From the IMG/VR virus record IMGVR_UViG_3300033153_007039, positions 1-46,929 of that record: a stretch of 46,929 nt of DNA. One strand, given 5' to 3'. Source of the DNA: a virus. Positions 13,429 to 21,338 of the stretch are shown here, in pieces; position 1 is the stretch's first letter; every line of letters starts with the position of its first letter. The notes beneath the pieces were generated by a model. The model saw only the letters and a list, made by a program, of their open reading frames with translations. It had not been told where the DNA came from and did not search any database. The translations under genes and the position numbers were made by a program.

Positions 13429-13616
13429 TTTAAACCCCCTTTCACAATATTTAAGTAGTAATTATATTCTTCTCTCATTATTGTTCTAACGATTTTAAGA
13501 TATTGCTTTTTATACTTTTTAGCAAGGATGCCTTTAGCTTTTTGCCTTGCTCTACTTCTTATTTTTTCGTGTTCTTTTTTAATAATCCCTAACTTAATCC
13601 ATTTTCCTGCGTTCAT
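13425..13616 (-). CDS. Small basic helical protein
   Basis: The product has 63 residues from ATG 13616, which has GAGGTTAAA just before it (a longer frame to 13694 has no such site). It is Lys/Arg-rich and helical (EHEKIRSRARQKAKGILAKKYKKQYLKIV), so probably nucleic-acid binding. ATGA overlap with the gene downstream. Confidence 0.55.
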   Translation of the reverse strand: MNAGKWIKLGIIKKEHEKIRSRARQKAKGILAKKYKKQYLKIVRTIMREEYNYYLNIVKGGLK

Positions 13617-13762
13617 TTTAACCTCTTGAATAGTATTCTTTGATTTCTTAACATCCCATAAGTAAGCATAGGCAGAAAACAAACAAACTCCCAACCTTTT
13701 TTATAATTGTCATTAAGTTGTGTTTCTATTTCTCCTGCAACTTCTATTTTATAATGTTCCAT
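13613..13762 (-). CDS. DUF4177-like small protein
   Basis: The 49-residue form from ATG 13762 (MEHYKIEVAGEIETQLNDNYKKGWEFVCFLP...LFKR) has the pattern of the DUF4177 family: a short strand, a helix ending in KGWE, a strand, and a C-terminal (L/F)KR. The frame is open up to ATG 13846, which would add a hydrophobic N-terminus; the strong family match of the short form favours 13762. Function of the family is unknown. Confidence 0.55.
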   Translation of the reverse strand: MEHYKIEVAGEIETQLNDNYKKGWEFVCFLPMLTYGMLRNQRILFKRLK

Positions 13763-13866
13763 TTTTTTGACCCATTTTGATTTATTGAATATAAAGGGCA
13801 TAACCTCAACGAAGTTATACCCAAGCCAAATAATACAGATAAGCATAAAAGTAAAAAGTGAAAGTA

Positions 13867-14076
13867 TTATTTGGTTCTGTTTTTTAAGATGTTTTGAATT
13901 ACTGCGACATATACTTTTAATGTTTCATTATCCATATAAACAAAAGGGTTTCCTGTCATAAATCTACTTTTCCACTCTCTTACATAATCTTCGTATTGTT
14001 CATTTGGAAATCTTTTTTGGATAAAGGTAACAAAAAAATCACAATCCCATATAATTCTGATTTGTTTTTCTTTCAT
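13867..14076 (-). CDS. First gene of leftward operon, unknown
   Basis: The 69-residue protein (IIWDCDFFVTFIQKRFPNEQYEDYVREW...) has a site AAAGAGGTTAAAT before its ATG. It lies about 20 bases downstream of a perfect 8-bp inverted repeat and about 75 bases from the TATA box. Its position suggests it is the first protein made from the early promoter. No known domain is seen. Confidence 0.6.
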   Translation of the reverse strand: MKEKQIRIIWDCDFFVTFIQKRFPNEQYEDYVREWKSRFMTGNPFVYMDNETLKVYVAVIQNILKNRTK

Positions 14077-14096
14077 ATTTAACCTCTTTATAATTC

Positions 14097-14165
14097 CTTA
14101 CTCTCATTAGAGTAAGTATCATTAATAATATAAGCAGAATACTGCTTATAAACCTTTCTATTAGT
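14097..14165 (-). promoter_or_regulatory. Leftward early promoter with two operators
   Basis: On the minus strand, AGAAAGGTTTATAAGC (about 14143-14158) is a BRE/TATA. A perfect 9-bp inverted repeat, TATAAGCAG-AATA-CTGCTTATA (14129-14150), overlaps the TATA box. A second, 8-bp repeat CTTACTCT-CATT-AGAGTAAG (14097-14116) lies about 30 bases downstream, near the transcript start. The layout is that of a promoter under two-site repression. The repressor is not identified; the 15296 and 15468 products are candidates. Confidence 0.6.
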
Positions 14166-14580
14166 TACTTTATGTGTAAACTACTATATAGTTATATCAA
14201 TAAGCTATTAAGATTATTAGGAGAAAAATATAAGAAGAAAACATATAGTAATAGTAAGCATTTTACCATACGCCGAAGGCAAGAAGAAACATATCATATA
14301 TTAACCATATCATCAACATCATAACATTAACATCTTTCATTAAGTAAAGGTAAAGTATTTTATTAAGTAAAGTATATCTATTCATTAGGTATTAAGTAAT
14401 TACAAGTAAATCTATGTATTATGTGGTTTATGTGTGTAGAGTTCGCACAATTATGGTTGTAGGTAGTTTAGGGTAGGGCTTATAAAAGTGAGTAAACCAA
14501 AACCTTGATCTTGGTCCCTCAAAGATATAAGGGAAATTTTATAAAAACATTTATATACTAAGTTAAACTTCAATAAAGAT
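14166..14580. other. Strand-switch intergenic region, origin candidate
   Basis: This stretch of about 400 bases has no convincing gene and lies where leftward and rightward transcription diverge. It is very AT-rich and holds direct repeats of ATTAAGTAAAG (near 14340 and 14363) with a third partial copy (ATTAAGTAATT near 14391). An inverted copy of the 7042 operator motif is at 14445-14460, and a TATA-like CTTTTATAAGC (minus strand) near 14475. A rightward TATA (TTTATATA, about 14550) lies 27 bases before ATG 14581, implying a leaderless mRNA. Repeats plus strand switch are typical of an origin; no initiator gene is recognised. Confidence 0.4.
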
Positions 14581-15231
14581 ATGGGATTAACAAAAGAACA
14601 AATAGAAGGACATAAACAAAGAATTAAAACAAGAAAGAAAAAAGGTTGGTGGCAATCTCCTAATGCAATTGAAAACATGAGACAAGCTCAATTGCATTTA
14701 AGTAAAGAAATAAAAGAAAAAAGAGCCAAAGCTATGAAAAATAATGATTGGTATAAATTTATTGGTTTTAGAAACTTAATAAAAAGAATAAATAAATTAA
14801 GGAATCCAAATATTAGTAAACAGGGAAATATAACTTTTAAATATGTTCTTTGTGAATTATGTAAAAAAGGTTTTTATAGTTATCCTATAGGCCATGGTAA
14901 ATGGAAAAAATATTGTTCTAAAAAATGTCAGATGATTTCTCAAGGAAATAGACTCAGAGGACAGAAAAAACTAAATTTTTGTGGAAAAAATAACCCCTCT
15001 TATACTAATGGAAAATACAAAGAAAAATATAAAAGAATTAGGGTTAATGGAGAATCTTATGATAAACATATATTCGTTTGTTTAAGGAAAATGGGACTTC
15101 ATAGATTGCCTAAAGGATGTTGTGTGCACCATATTGATCGAGATAAACATAATAATTCACCAGAAAATTTACAGCTTTTAGAAATAAACTATCATAACAA
15201 TTTGCATAAGATTCTGTGTAAGAAACAATAA
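14581..15231 (+). CDS. HNH homing endonuclease (3)
   Basis: The protein has 216 residues. The N-terminal third is basic and helical. A zinc ribbon (CELCKKGFYSYPIGHGKWKKYC..KC) comes in the middle, and a C-terminal HNH block has VHHIDRDKHNNSPENLQLLE then H-NNLHK. The order (DNA-contact, ribbon, HNH_3-type domain) is typical of free-standing homing nucleases of tailed viruses. It opens the rightward gene series from a leaderless promoter. What it was inserted into is not clear; neither neighbour looks interrupted. Confidence 0.75.
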   Translation: MGLTKEQIEGHKQRIKTRKKKGWWQSPNAIENMRQAQLHLSKEIKEKRAKAMKNNDWYKFIGFRNLIKRINKLRNPNISKQGNITFKYVLCELCKKGFYSYPIGHGKWKKYCSKKCQMISQGNRLRGQKKLNFCGKNNPSYTNGKYKEKYKRIRVNGESYDKHIFVCLRKMGLHRLPKGCCVHHIDRDKHNNSPENLQLLEINYHNNLHKILCKKQ

Positions 15232-15254
15232 TAAAACTCTATATTTTATCATAT

Positions 15255-15295
15255 ATTACCGAAAAGTTTAAATAGTAGACTGTTTATATAAAATA
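15255..15295 (+). promoter_or_regulatory. Promoter of the long rightward operon
   Basis: ACCGAAAAGTTTAAATAG (15258-15275) is a strong BRE/TATA with its centre about 26 bases before ATG 15296, so the mRNA should be leaderless. From here genes overlap almost without break to 30598. Confidence 0.6.
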
Positions 15296-15499
15296 ATGGA
15301 TTTAAAAAAACAAATAGTAAAAGTAAAGAAATTACAAGCAATAGGGACAATTAATCCTACTTATTCACTTATTTTACCCAAACGATGGTTAGACACAATG
15401 AATTGGGACAGAAAGACAAAAATTGTTTTAGAATTTTTACCTCATAGAGAAATGATTATTGTATCTAATGAAAAAATTAGTAATATTGAGCAGGTCTGA
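15296..15499 (+). CDS. AbrB-like swapped-hairpin regulator
   Basis: This 67-residue protein has the pattern of AbrB/SpoVT-type transcription factors: an initial strand (QAIGTINPTYSLILPKRWLDTMNW), then a hydrophobic strand pair (KIVLEFLPHREMIIVS). Such proteins form DNA-binding dimers. As the first gene of the operon it may control its own promoter. It overlaps the next gene by 32 bases. Confidence 0.6.
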   Translation: MDLKKQIVKVKKLQAIGTINPTYSLILPKRWLDTMNWDRKTKIVLEFLPHREMIIVSNEKISNIEQV

Positions 15500-15617
15500 T
15501 ATTGAATATGTGCAAACGATTGCAAAGAAAGTAAGTAGCCCACAAGCTAAGAAAGGGAACTTTTCAAAGGGATTAAGACAAATAATTAAGGATCATAAAA
15601 ATGGAAAAAATGACTGA
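15468..15617 (+). CDS. Small basic protein, possible DNA-binding partner
   Basis: The product has 49 residues, with ATG inside the end of the regulator gene. The N-terminal strand (KKLVILSRSDIEYV) and following helices with basic residues (SPQAKKGNFSKGLRQIIKDHK) resemble small ribbon-helix-helix proteins. It overlaps the next gene by 17 bases. Confidence 0.5.
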   Translation: MKKLVILSRSDIEYVQTIAKKVSSPQAKKGNFSKGLRQIIKDHKNGKND

Positions 15618-15756
15618 ATTAGAAATATTAACAGCACTAACCTTAGTTCAAGGATATTTGCTTAAAGAAAATTATGATTTATCAGAATTACTTAATAGAG
15701 TAAAAGCTAATCTTCAAGATAATTATTTTAAAATTTTAAAAAATGGAAGAAAATAA
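15601..15756 (+). CDS. Small helical protein
   Basis: The 51-residue product (TELEILTALTLVQGYLLKENYDLSELLNRVKANLQ) is helical with leucine spacing that suits a coiled coil. It overlaps genes on both sides, so it is translated in series with the regulator pair and the chaperonin. Family unknown. Confidence 0.5.
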   Translation: MEKMTELEILTALTLVQGYLLKENYDLSELLNRVKANLQDNYFKILKNGRK

Positions 15757-17134
15757 ATATGCACACATTCAGGCAGCAGTAAATTTCTGCGATTTAATTA
15801 GAAGCACACTTGGACCTCGTGGGATGAACAAGGCAGTAATAAACAAGGAAACTGTTTTCACAAATGATGGTGCTACTATAATTGATCAAATTAATGTAAA
15901 TGACCCAATAGTTAATCTATTTAAAGAATTAGCAAAAAGTCAAGAGGAACTAATAGGTGATGGGACTTCTACAACAGTTATTCTAAGCGGACAATTACTT
16001 GATAATGCACTCACCTTACTTAATAAAGGGATTCATCCAACTACTATAATTAATGGATATTCTTTGGCAAAAGTGGAATGTATGAAGAAACTTAATGAAT
16101 TTAAAGAAAAAGGTGAAAAAGATAAAATTATTGAAACTGCATTTGGTTCTAAGATTACCCCAGATATAATGAAAATTTTAAAGAATTTAATTAATCAAGT
16201 GAAAGATTTTGAAAAATTAAGGATATACAAATGTGCTGGAGATCCAAAAGACTCAAAACTCTTTTTTGGATATATTTTTGATGGATTTACAATAAATGAA
16301 AGAATGGAAAACGAAATTTCTGGAAAAATTGCAGTATTAGATTATAGAACTAATGTAGAAGCATCTGATATGCACATTAGTCAAGTGGATGAACTTAAAA
16401 AAATAAATGAATATGAAAGAGCTTATAAAAAAGAGATTGTGGACAAATTAGTAGAACAAAAAATAAAATGTCTTTTTTATACTGATACTAACCCTGAATT
16501 TGAAACATATTTGACAGAAAAAGGAATTACAGGAATAGTAGTTTATCAAAGAGATGCTATTGATGGAATTTGTGAAGCCTTAAAAATAAACGCAACTTCT
16601 GACATAAAAAACATTTATTCTGCTGTAGGGCATATAAGATATGAAAAACCAAGAAGTATTTATATTACAGGAAATTCTGAAACACTTATCTTAAAAGGGC
16701 CAACAAAACAAACTACTGATGAAATTGAAAGAGCAGTTCATGATGTTGTTTCATTACTTAAACATGAAATAGATCAAGTGGTAGGTGCAGGTGCAATAGA
16801 AATTGAATTAGCAAAAAGAATAAGAGATTTAGCAGAAAATGTTGGTGGAAAAGAACAATTAGCCATAGAAAAGTTCGCAGAATCTATTGAATCAATTCCT
16901 TTAATAATTGCAGAAAATTGTGGATTAGACGCAATTCAGATTTTAGCAGCCTTAAAAACAATGCACAAAGAAAATCCAAATGTAGGAGTAGATATGGTTA
17001 AGGGAGTTTCTGATGCAAGGGAGAGAGGATTAGTAGAACCAGTTTTAGTAAAAATTCATGCAATTAATTCTGCAACAAATGTAGCAAATTTAATTTTAAA
17101 GACAGATAAAATTCTTATGGGAGAACAAAAATGA
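15743..17134 (+). CDS. Group II chaperonin (thermosome subunit), shortened
   Basis: At 463 residues it is about 80 shorter than cellular thermosome subunits. ATPase motifs are present: STLGPRGMNKA (21-31), NDGATI (41-46), GDGTST (72-77), GAGAIEIELA and NCGLDAIQILAAL. The N-terminal strand region of about 30 residues, parts of the apical domain and the Gly/Met tail are missing or reduced. Thermosomes fold proteins inside a double ring with ATP. A viral copy may fold capsid or fibre proteins, form its own ring or mix with host subunits. It follows the small regulators with overlap. Transfer from a host is likely, followed by trimming. Confidence 0.9.
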   Translation: MEENKYAHIQAAVNFCDLIRSTLGPRGMNKAVINKETVFTNDGATIIDQINVNDPIVNLFKELAKSQEELIGDGTSTTVILSGQLLDNALTLLNKGIHPTTIINGYSLAKVECMKKLNEFKEKGEKDKIIETAFGSKITPDIMKILKNLINQVKDFEKLRIYKCAGDPKDSKLFFGYIFDGFTINERMENEISGKIAVLDYRTNVEASDMHISQVDELKKINEYERAYKKEIVDKLVEQKIKCLFYTDTNPEFETYLTEKGITGIVVYQRDAIDGICEALKINATSDIKNIYSAVGHIRYEKPRSIYITGNSETLILKGPTKQTTDEIERAVHDVVSLLKHEIDQVVGAGAIEIELAKRIRDLAENVGGKEQLAIEKFAESIESIPLIIAENCGLDAIQILAALKTMHKENPNVGVDMVKGVSDARERGLVEPVLVKIHAINSATNVANLILKTDKILMGEQK

Positions 17135-17199
17135 ATAAATTATTAATAGATTCAGAAGAAGATAGTATTTGTTTTGAGACTATTGAAGTTAAAGATTAA
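17131..17199 (+). CDS. Possible micropeptide
   Basis: The 22-codon frame starts in an ATGA overlap with the chaperonin stop (MNKLLIDSEEDSICFETIEV). Overlap is the only support. Confidence 0.25.
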   Translation: MNKLLIDSEEDSICFETIEVKD

Positions 17200-17208
17200 A
17201 GATTAAAA

Positions 17209-17508
17209 ATGAAAGATACAAAATTCAAAAAAGGCCAGAAACCTTGGAATAAAGGAAAAAGATTTTCACAGATTGAAGGAGAGAAACATTGGAATTGGAA
17301 GGGTGGTATTACAAGATATAGACAGATAATTATACGGGAAGGTATAGAATTATCTTGTCAAGAGTGTGGTTCTAAAAGAAAAATCCAAATTCATCATAAA
17401 GATAAAAATAGAAGCAATAATAATCTAAGCAATTTAAGAGTTCTTTGTTCAATTTGTCACGCAAATCTACATAAGAATTGGGAGGGAAGATGGGGAAAAA
17501 AATCCTAA
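17209..17508 (+). CDS. HNH homing endonuclease (4)
   Basis: The 99-residue protein has N-terminal PWNKG and HWNWKGG motifs (DNA-contact NUMOD type), then CQECG, IQIHHKDKNRSNNNLSNLRVLCSICHANLH, a complete HNH site. Its last bases overlap the epimerase-type gene start. It is probably a mobile insertion between the chaperonin and the glycan genes. Confidence 0.8.
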   Translation: MKDTKFKKGQKPWNKGKRFSQIEGEKHWNWKGGITRYRQIIIREGIELSCQECGSKRKIQIHHKDKNRSNNNLSNLRVLCSICHANLHKNWEGRWGKKS

Positions 17509-18434
17509 TTACAGGAATTTCAGGATTTGCTGGAAGTCATTTAGCTGAGTATTGTTTATCTAAGGAATGTGAAGTTCATGGAACTATTAGATGGCGAAGT
17601 GATTTAAAAAATTTAAAAGAAATTCCACAAATACAATTACATGAATGTGATTTAACTGATGCTTATTCTATTAGAGATATAATCAAAGAAGTTAAACCAG
17701 ATTATATTTTTCATTTGGCTGCACAATCTTTTGTAAAAGCGTCTTGGACTAATCCTTCTCAAACACTTACTAATAATATAATAGGAGAACTTAATTTGCT
17801 TGAAGCAGTTAGAAATGCAAATTATAAACCAAGAATTATGATTGCAGGTTCTTCTGAAGAATATGGTCATACTGAGACTGCCTTGAATGAGGATAGCCCC
17901 CTTTTGCCATTGTCTCCCTATGGCGTGTCAAAAGTCGCTCAGGATCTTCTTGCTCAACAATATGAGAGATCATATGGATTAGATATTGTGGTAACACGAG
18001 CATTTAATCATACTGGCCCAAGAAGAGGGGATGTTTTTGTTTGTTCTTCTTTTGCGAAGCAGATTGCAGAAATAGAAAAAGGAAAAGTCCCAGTAATTCA
18101 TGTAGGAAATCTTGATGCAGAAAGAGATTTCACAGATGTAAGAGATATAGTAAAAGCATATTGGCTTGCTTTAGAAAAAGGTGAAAAAGGAGAAGTTTAT
18201 AACATTTGTTCTGAAACAACAATTCCAATAAAAAATATTTTAAGAAAATTATTAATGATGAGTAAATTAAAGATTGAGATAAGACAAGACCCAAAAAGAA
18301 TGCGCCCATCTGATTTAAAAGTTTTGGTAGGAGATTGCACTAAATTCAAAGAAAAAACAGAATGGACACCTTCTATAAAAATTGAACAAACACTTGAAGA
18401 TTTATTAAATTATTGGAGAAATAATGAAAACTGA
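17490..18434 (+). CDS. GDP-4-keto-6-deoxymannose reductase-like NAD(P)-dependent SDR
   Basis: The 314-residue protein has a Rossmann start (GITGISGFAGSHLAEY variant: ILITGISGFAGSHLAE), the active-site SSEEYG and YGVSK pair (Tyr-x-x-x-Lys), RAFNHTGP, NLDAERDFTDVRDIVKAYW and a C-terminal RPSDLKVLVGDCTKFKEKTEW. These phrases together are those of Rmd-type reductases that make GDP-rhamnose, rather than GDP-mannose dehydratase itself. ATG 17490 is chosen, with GGAGGG just before; the TTG at 17478 is less likely. No 4,6-dehydratase is in the window, so the substrate would come from the host. First gene of the glycan cluster. Confidence 0.8.
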   Translation: MGKKILITGISGFAGSHLAEYCLSKECEVHGTIRWRSDLKNLKEIPQIQLHECDLTDAYSIRDIIKEVKPDYIFHLAAQSFVKASWTNPSQTLTNNIIGELNLLEAVRNANYKPRIMIAGSSEEYGHTETALNEDSPLLPLSPYGVSKVAQDLLAQQYERSYGLDIVVTRAFNHTGPRRGDVFVCSSFAKQIAEIEKGKVPVIHVGNLDAERDFTDVRDIVKAYWLALEKGEKGEVYNICSETTIPIKNILRKLLMMSKLKIEIRQDPKRMRPSDLKVLVGDCTKFKEKTEWTPSIKIEQTLEDLLNYWRNNEN

Positions 18435-18555
18435 AAAACAAGTCAAAAGAAAATTAGAAGATTTAAAAAAAGAATGGGTTAAGTCAGAAGTTAATTCTAA
18501 TCAAAGAAAAAAAATAAATAGAGGTGTGGAAATGTTGGAGTGGGTATTACAATGA
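18424..18555 (+). CDS. Small helical protein
   Basis: The 43-residue, charged, helical product (KQVKRKLEDLKKEWVKSEVNSNQRKKINRG) overlaps the reductase gene before it and the glycosyltransferase after it (ATGA). Unknown; similar short helical proteins often sit between phage genes. Confidence 0.45.
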   Translation: MKTEKQVKRKLEDLKKEWVKSEVNSNQRKKINRGVEMLEWVLQ

Positions 18556-19235
18556 AAATAATTATGAGTTATTTACAAGAAGATGAAAAACTTAAAACTT
18601 GTTTGCATTCTCTTAAAAAATATTCTCCTAATGTTGAGATAGTTAAACTTCACTCTGACCCAAAGAAAACTAAATCTTCTGAACACGCTTTTGATACTTA
18701 TTTTGAAGAACATGGCATGGATGATGATTATATGATTTGGCATCCAGACATGATTGCAACTGAAGGATGGTATGAAAAATTAATGGAGTATTATGATTTA
18801 TTTGATGTGATTGGATGTAAATTAGTTTATCCAAATGGATTAATTCAGCATTATGGTGGAGCATTATATCCTGGACAAACTATTGCAGGGCCAGGAGCAG
18901 TTGGTGGACATCCTCATCAGCACTCTATGAATATTGGATTAAATGAACCATTATCTTGTCCTTATGTTACAGGCCCAAGCATGGTTGTTAAAAAAAAGGT
19001 TTGGGAAAAATTAAAAGGATGGGATCATTCCTATTGGTGTTATATAGATGCAGATTTTTGTATTAGAGCATTAAAGGAAGGTTTTACAGTTGGAGTTGTT
19101 CCAGTAACATTAATTCATAGTGAAGGAGAAGATCAATTAAAAAAAAGAACTAAAGAATATAACGCAAAGTTATTAAGTGAGGGCTGTGTAATATTTACAA
19201 GTAAACATATGGATTATTTATCTAAATTCAAATGA
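18552..19235 (+). CDS. Family 2-type glycosyltransferase
   Basis: The 227-residue protein has the GT-A plan: MKIIMSYLQEDEKLKTCLHSL opening, a DDDYMIWHPD acidic motif near residue 62, a Cys/Gly middle, and YWCYIDADFCIRALKEGFTVGVVPVTLIHSEG as acceptor and metal-site region near the end. It lacks signal or membrane segments, so it acts in the cytoplasm. Its place between the sugar reductase and a radical SAM gene suggests it transfers a modified sugar. Confidence 0.75.
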   Translation: MKIIMSYLQEDEKLKTCLHSLKKYSPNVEIVKLHSDPKKTKSSEHAFDTYFEEHGMDDDYMIWHPDMIATEGWYEKLMEYYDLFDVIGCKLVYPNGLIQHYGGALYPGQTIAGPGAVGGHPHQHSMNIGLNEPLSCPYVTGPSMVVKKKVWEKLKGWDHSYWCYIDADFCIRALKEGFTVGVVPVTLIHSEGEDQLKKRTKEYNAKLLSEGCVIFTSKHMDYLSKFK

Positions 19236-20077
19236 AATTACCAAGAAGATATAATTACGCAGAGGCATATCTTACCTTTAGATGTCCACTTAATTGCGAA
19301 TATTGTATTAATGATGATTCTGGAAAACTTGAAAGAAGAAGAAAAGAAATTTCTGGAAAAGAATGGGTTAAAGGATTAAATAGAATCGACTTTGGGAATA
19401 TTCCTCTAACATTAGGTGGTGGAGAACCAACACAACACGCAGATTTTTATGAAATATTAGAAAGATTAAATATGAATAAAGTAGATTTATTAACAAATTT
19501 AGAATTTGATGTAGAGAAATTTTTAGATAAAACAATTCCAGAAAGATTTAGTCAAGAAGAAAACCCTGCTTACAAATCAATAAGAGTTTCTTTTCATCCT
19601 GGACAAATGGACCCAGATGATTTAGTAAGAAAAGTAAAAAGAATCCAAGATGAAGGTTATGCAATAGGAATTTTTGGATTGAATCATCCTTTGAATATTG
19701 AAGATAATATTCAAATGTCTGAATTAGCAAGACAGAATGGAATTTACTTTTTTATTAAAGATTTTTTAGGAGAATATAGAGGACATACCTTTGGTTTTTA
19801 TAAATATCCGAATGCTATAAAGGGTGGAAAAAAAGAAGTATTATGTAAAACTAAAGAACTTTTAATAGACCCTGAAGGAGAGATTTATAGATGTCATAGA
19901 GATTTATATAGAAAAAAACATAAAGTGGGAAGTATTTTAGATCCTAATTTTAAAACAGATAAATTAGATAGATTTAGACCCTGTTTAAATTTTGGAGAAT
20001 GTAATCCTTGTGATGTTAAATTAAAAACTAATAGATTTCTACAAAAAGGAAATTGTCAGGTGGAGATTGTAAAATGA
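19232..20077 (+). CDS. Radical SAM enzyme (1)
   Basis: The 281-residue protein has the CxxxCxxC cluster as CPLNCEYC at residues 18-25 and GGGEPT near 64, the SAM-binding GGE motif. A further Cys group near the end (CHRDLYRKKH, CLNFGECNPC) suits an auxiliary iron-sulfur cluster. These enzymes use 5'-deoxyadenosyl radicals for difficult changes such as epimerisation, dehydration or C-methylation. It overlaps the genes on both sides by 4 bases. Substrate unknown; in this setting it could be a sugar, nucleotide or peptide. Confidence 0.8.
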   Translation: MKLPRRYNYAEAYLTFRCPLNCEYCINDDSGKLERRRKEISGKEWVKGLNRIDFGNIPLTLGGGEPTQHADFYEILERLNMNKVDLLTNLEFDVEKFLDKTIPERFSQEENPAYKSIRVSFHPGQMDPDDLVRKVKRIQDEGYAIGIFGLNHPLNIEDNIQMSELARQNGIYFFIKDFLGEYRGHTFGFYKYPNAIKGGKKEVLCKTKELLIDPEGEIYRCHRDLYRKKHKVGSILDPNFKTDKLDRFRPCLNFGECNPCDVKLKTNRFLQKGNCQVEIVK

Positions 20078-20850
20078 GTTGTGGGAAATGTGGGCATAGA
20101 GCTATACCTCATGATTTAAAAGAATTACCTGAAAATACAAGATTATTGAGTATCTGTTGCACAAGGGGAAAGCCAGAATTAGTTCAAGAGATGTTAAAAT
20201 CTTTTGATGAAACAAAATCTGAAGGAACAGAAATAGTTTTATTTGTTTGGAAAGATGACCCAAAAGTTGAACAATATAAAAAAGCTTTAGAGGGGAGGAA
20301 TGTTCTTTGGGGAGATAAATTATTTATGGGAGATGTCTTGAATTATATTTCAACAGAAGTTTATCCAGATGTAGATTATTATCAAAATATAAATGATGAC
20401 CATTATTATGTTGTAAAGGGTTGGGATAAAATGATGACAGGAGTTCTTGATGATAATAAAGGATGGGGGGTTTCTTATTGTAAAGGAAAAGATAATGCAC
20501 ATAATCCTAATGCAGAAATTGTTTCTGGAAAAATAGTTAGAGCAATAGGGTGGTATGTTTATCCAGGATATAGGCAATTTGGATTAGAACCATATTTTAT
20601 TTCACTTGGAGAAGCTTGTGGATTTTTTCTAATTCCAGAAGTAATTGAACATCGTTCTATTAATGCAGGATTTGGTGCAAAAGATGATATTTATGCTTTT
20701 ATTTATTCTCCAGAAGAAGCAATTAATGCAAGAAAAGCTTACGATGAATGGCAAGAACACAAAGCTGGATGTTTTGAAAAAATTAGATTAGCAATTAGAA
20801 AAGAAATGCAGGAGGCTGTGGGAAAGAAAACTCCTTATATGTTAAAATGA
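20074..20850 (+). CDS. Glycosyltransferase-like protein (GT-A type)
   Basis: The 258-residue protein begins with a CxxC (MSCGKCGHRA), then RLLSICCTRGKPELVQEMLKSF, typical of a GT-A N-terminus, and YYQNINDDHYYVVKGWDKMM with a DxD-like metal motif near residue 110. The region GLEPYFISLGEACGFFLIP may hold the acceptor site. ATGA overlap with the radical SAM gene fixes the start at 20074. Function in glycan assembly is likely; donor unknown. Confidence 0.6.
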   Translation: MSCGKCGHRAIPHDLKELPENTRLLSICCTRGKPELVQEMLKSFDETKSEGTEIVLFVWKDDPKVEQYKKALEGRNVLWGDKLFMGDVLNYISTEVYPDVDYYQNINDDHYYVVKGWDKMMTGVLDDNKGWGVSYCKGKDNAHNPNAEIVSGKIVRAIGWYVYPGYRQFGLEPYFISLGEACGFFLIPEVIEHRSINAGFGAKDDIYAFIYSPEEAINARKAYDEWQEHKAGCFEKIRLAIRKEMQEAVGKKTPYMLK

Positions 20851-21338
20851 AAATAAAAACAACATTTGTAGAAGAATATTGGAAAAATAAATCTAAATTT
20901 AAGATAGATGATTGGACCCCAAAAAAGGAAGACCATATTGTTTTAATTAATCTTATTGAAAAATTTAATCTTAAATCTTTTTTTGAAATTGGAACTTATA
21001 CCGCATTTACTACAGAACTTCTTGCAACTCATCCAAACATAAAGAGGTGGAAATCTATTGATACAAACCCTCATATTTATCATCCTAATATAATTAAAAT
21101 AGATAGTGGAGAATATATTCCAGGAATTAATTGTTTTCCAGAGGGAGAGGATGAACAATATGATTTAATTTTCATTGATGGGGATCATCAAAATGTAAAA
21201 AGAGATACAGAATTAGCATTAAGATTAAAACCAATAGTTATTGCTTGGCATGATTATAAAGAATTATTTGTTCAAAGAGATGTAGATTTATTTAAACCAG
21301 ATAATGTGGAGGCAAATGTAGCATGGAAAAAAGTATAG
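20847..21338 (+). CDS. SAM-dependent methyltransferase-like protein (1)
   Basis: The 163-residue protein has a class I methyltransferase core: FFEIGTYTAFTTELLAT (motif I), then YDLIFIDGDHQNVKRDTELALRLKPIVIAWHDY, characteristic of the Methyltransferase_24 group found in glycan and O-antigen loci. A relative lies at 21726, sharing the IDxxHxDxExDTELALRLKP-WHDY end. Overlaps both neighbours. Confidence 0.75.
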   Translation: MKIKTTFVEEYWKNKSKFKIDDWTPKKEDHIVLINLIEKFNLKSFFEIGTYTAFTTELLATHPNIKRWKSIDTNPHIYHPNIIKIDSGEYIPGINCFPEGEDEQYDLIFIDGDHQNVKRDTELALRLKPIVIAWHDYKELFVQRDVDLFKPDNVEANVAWKKV

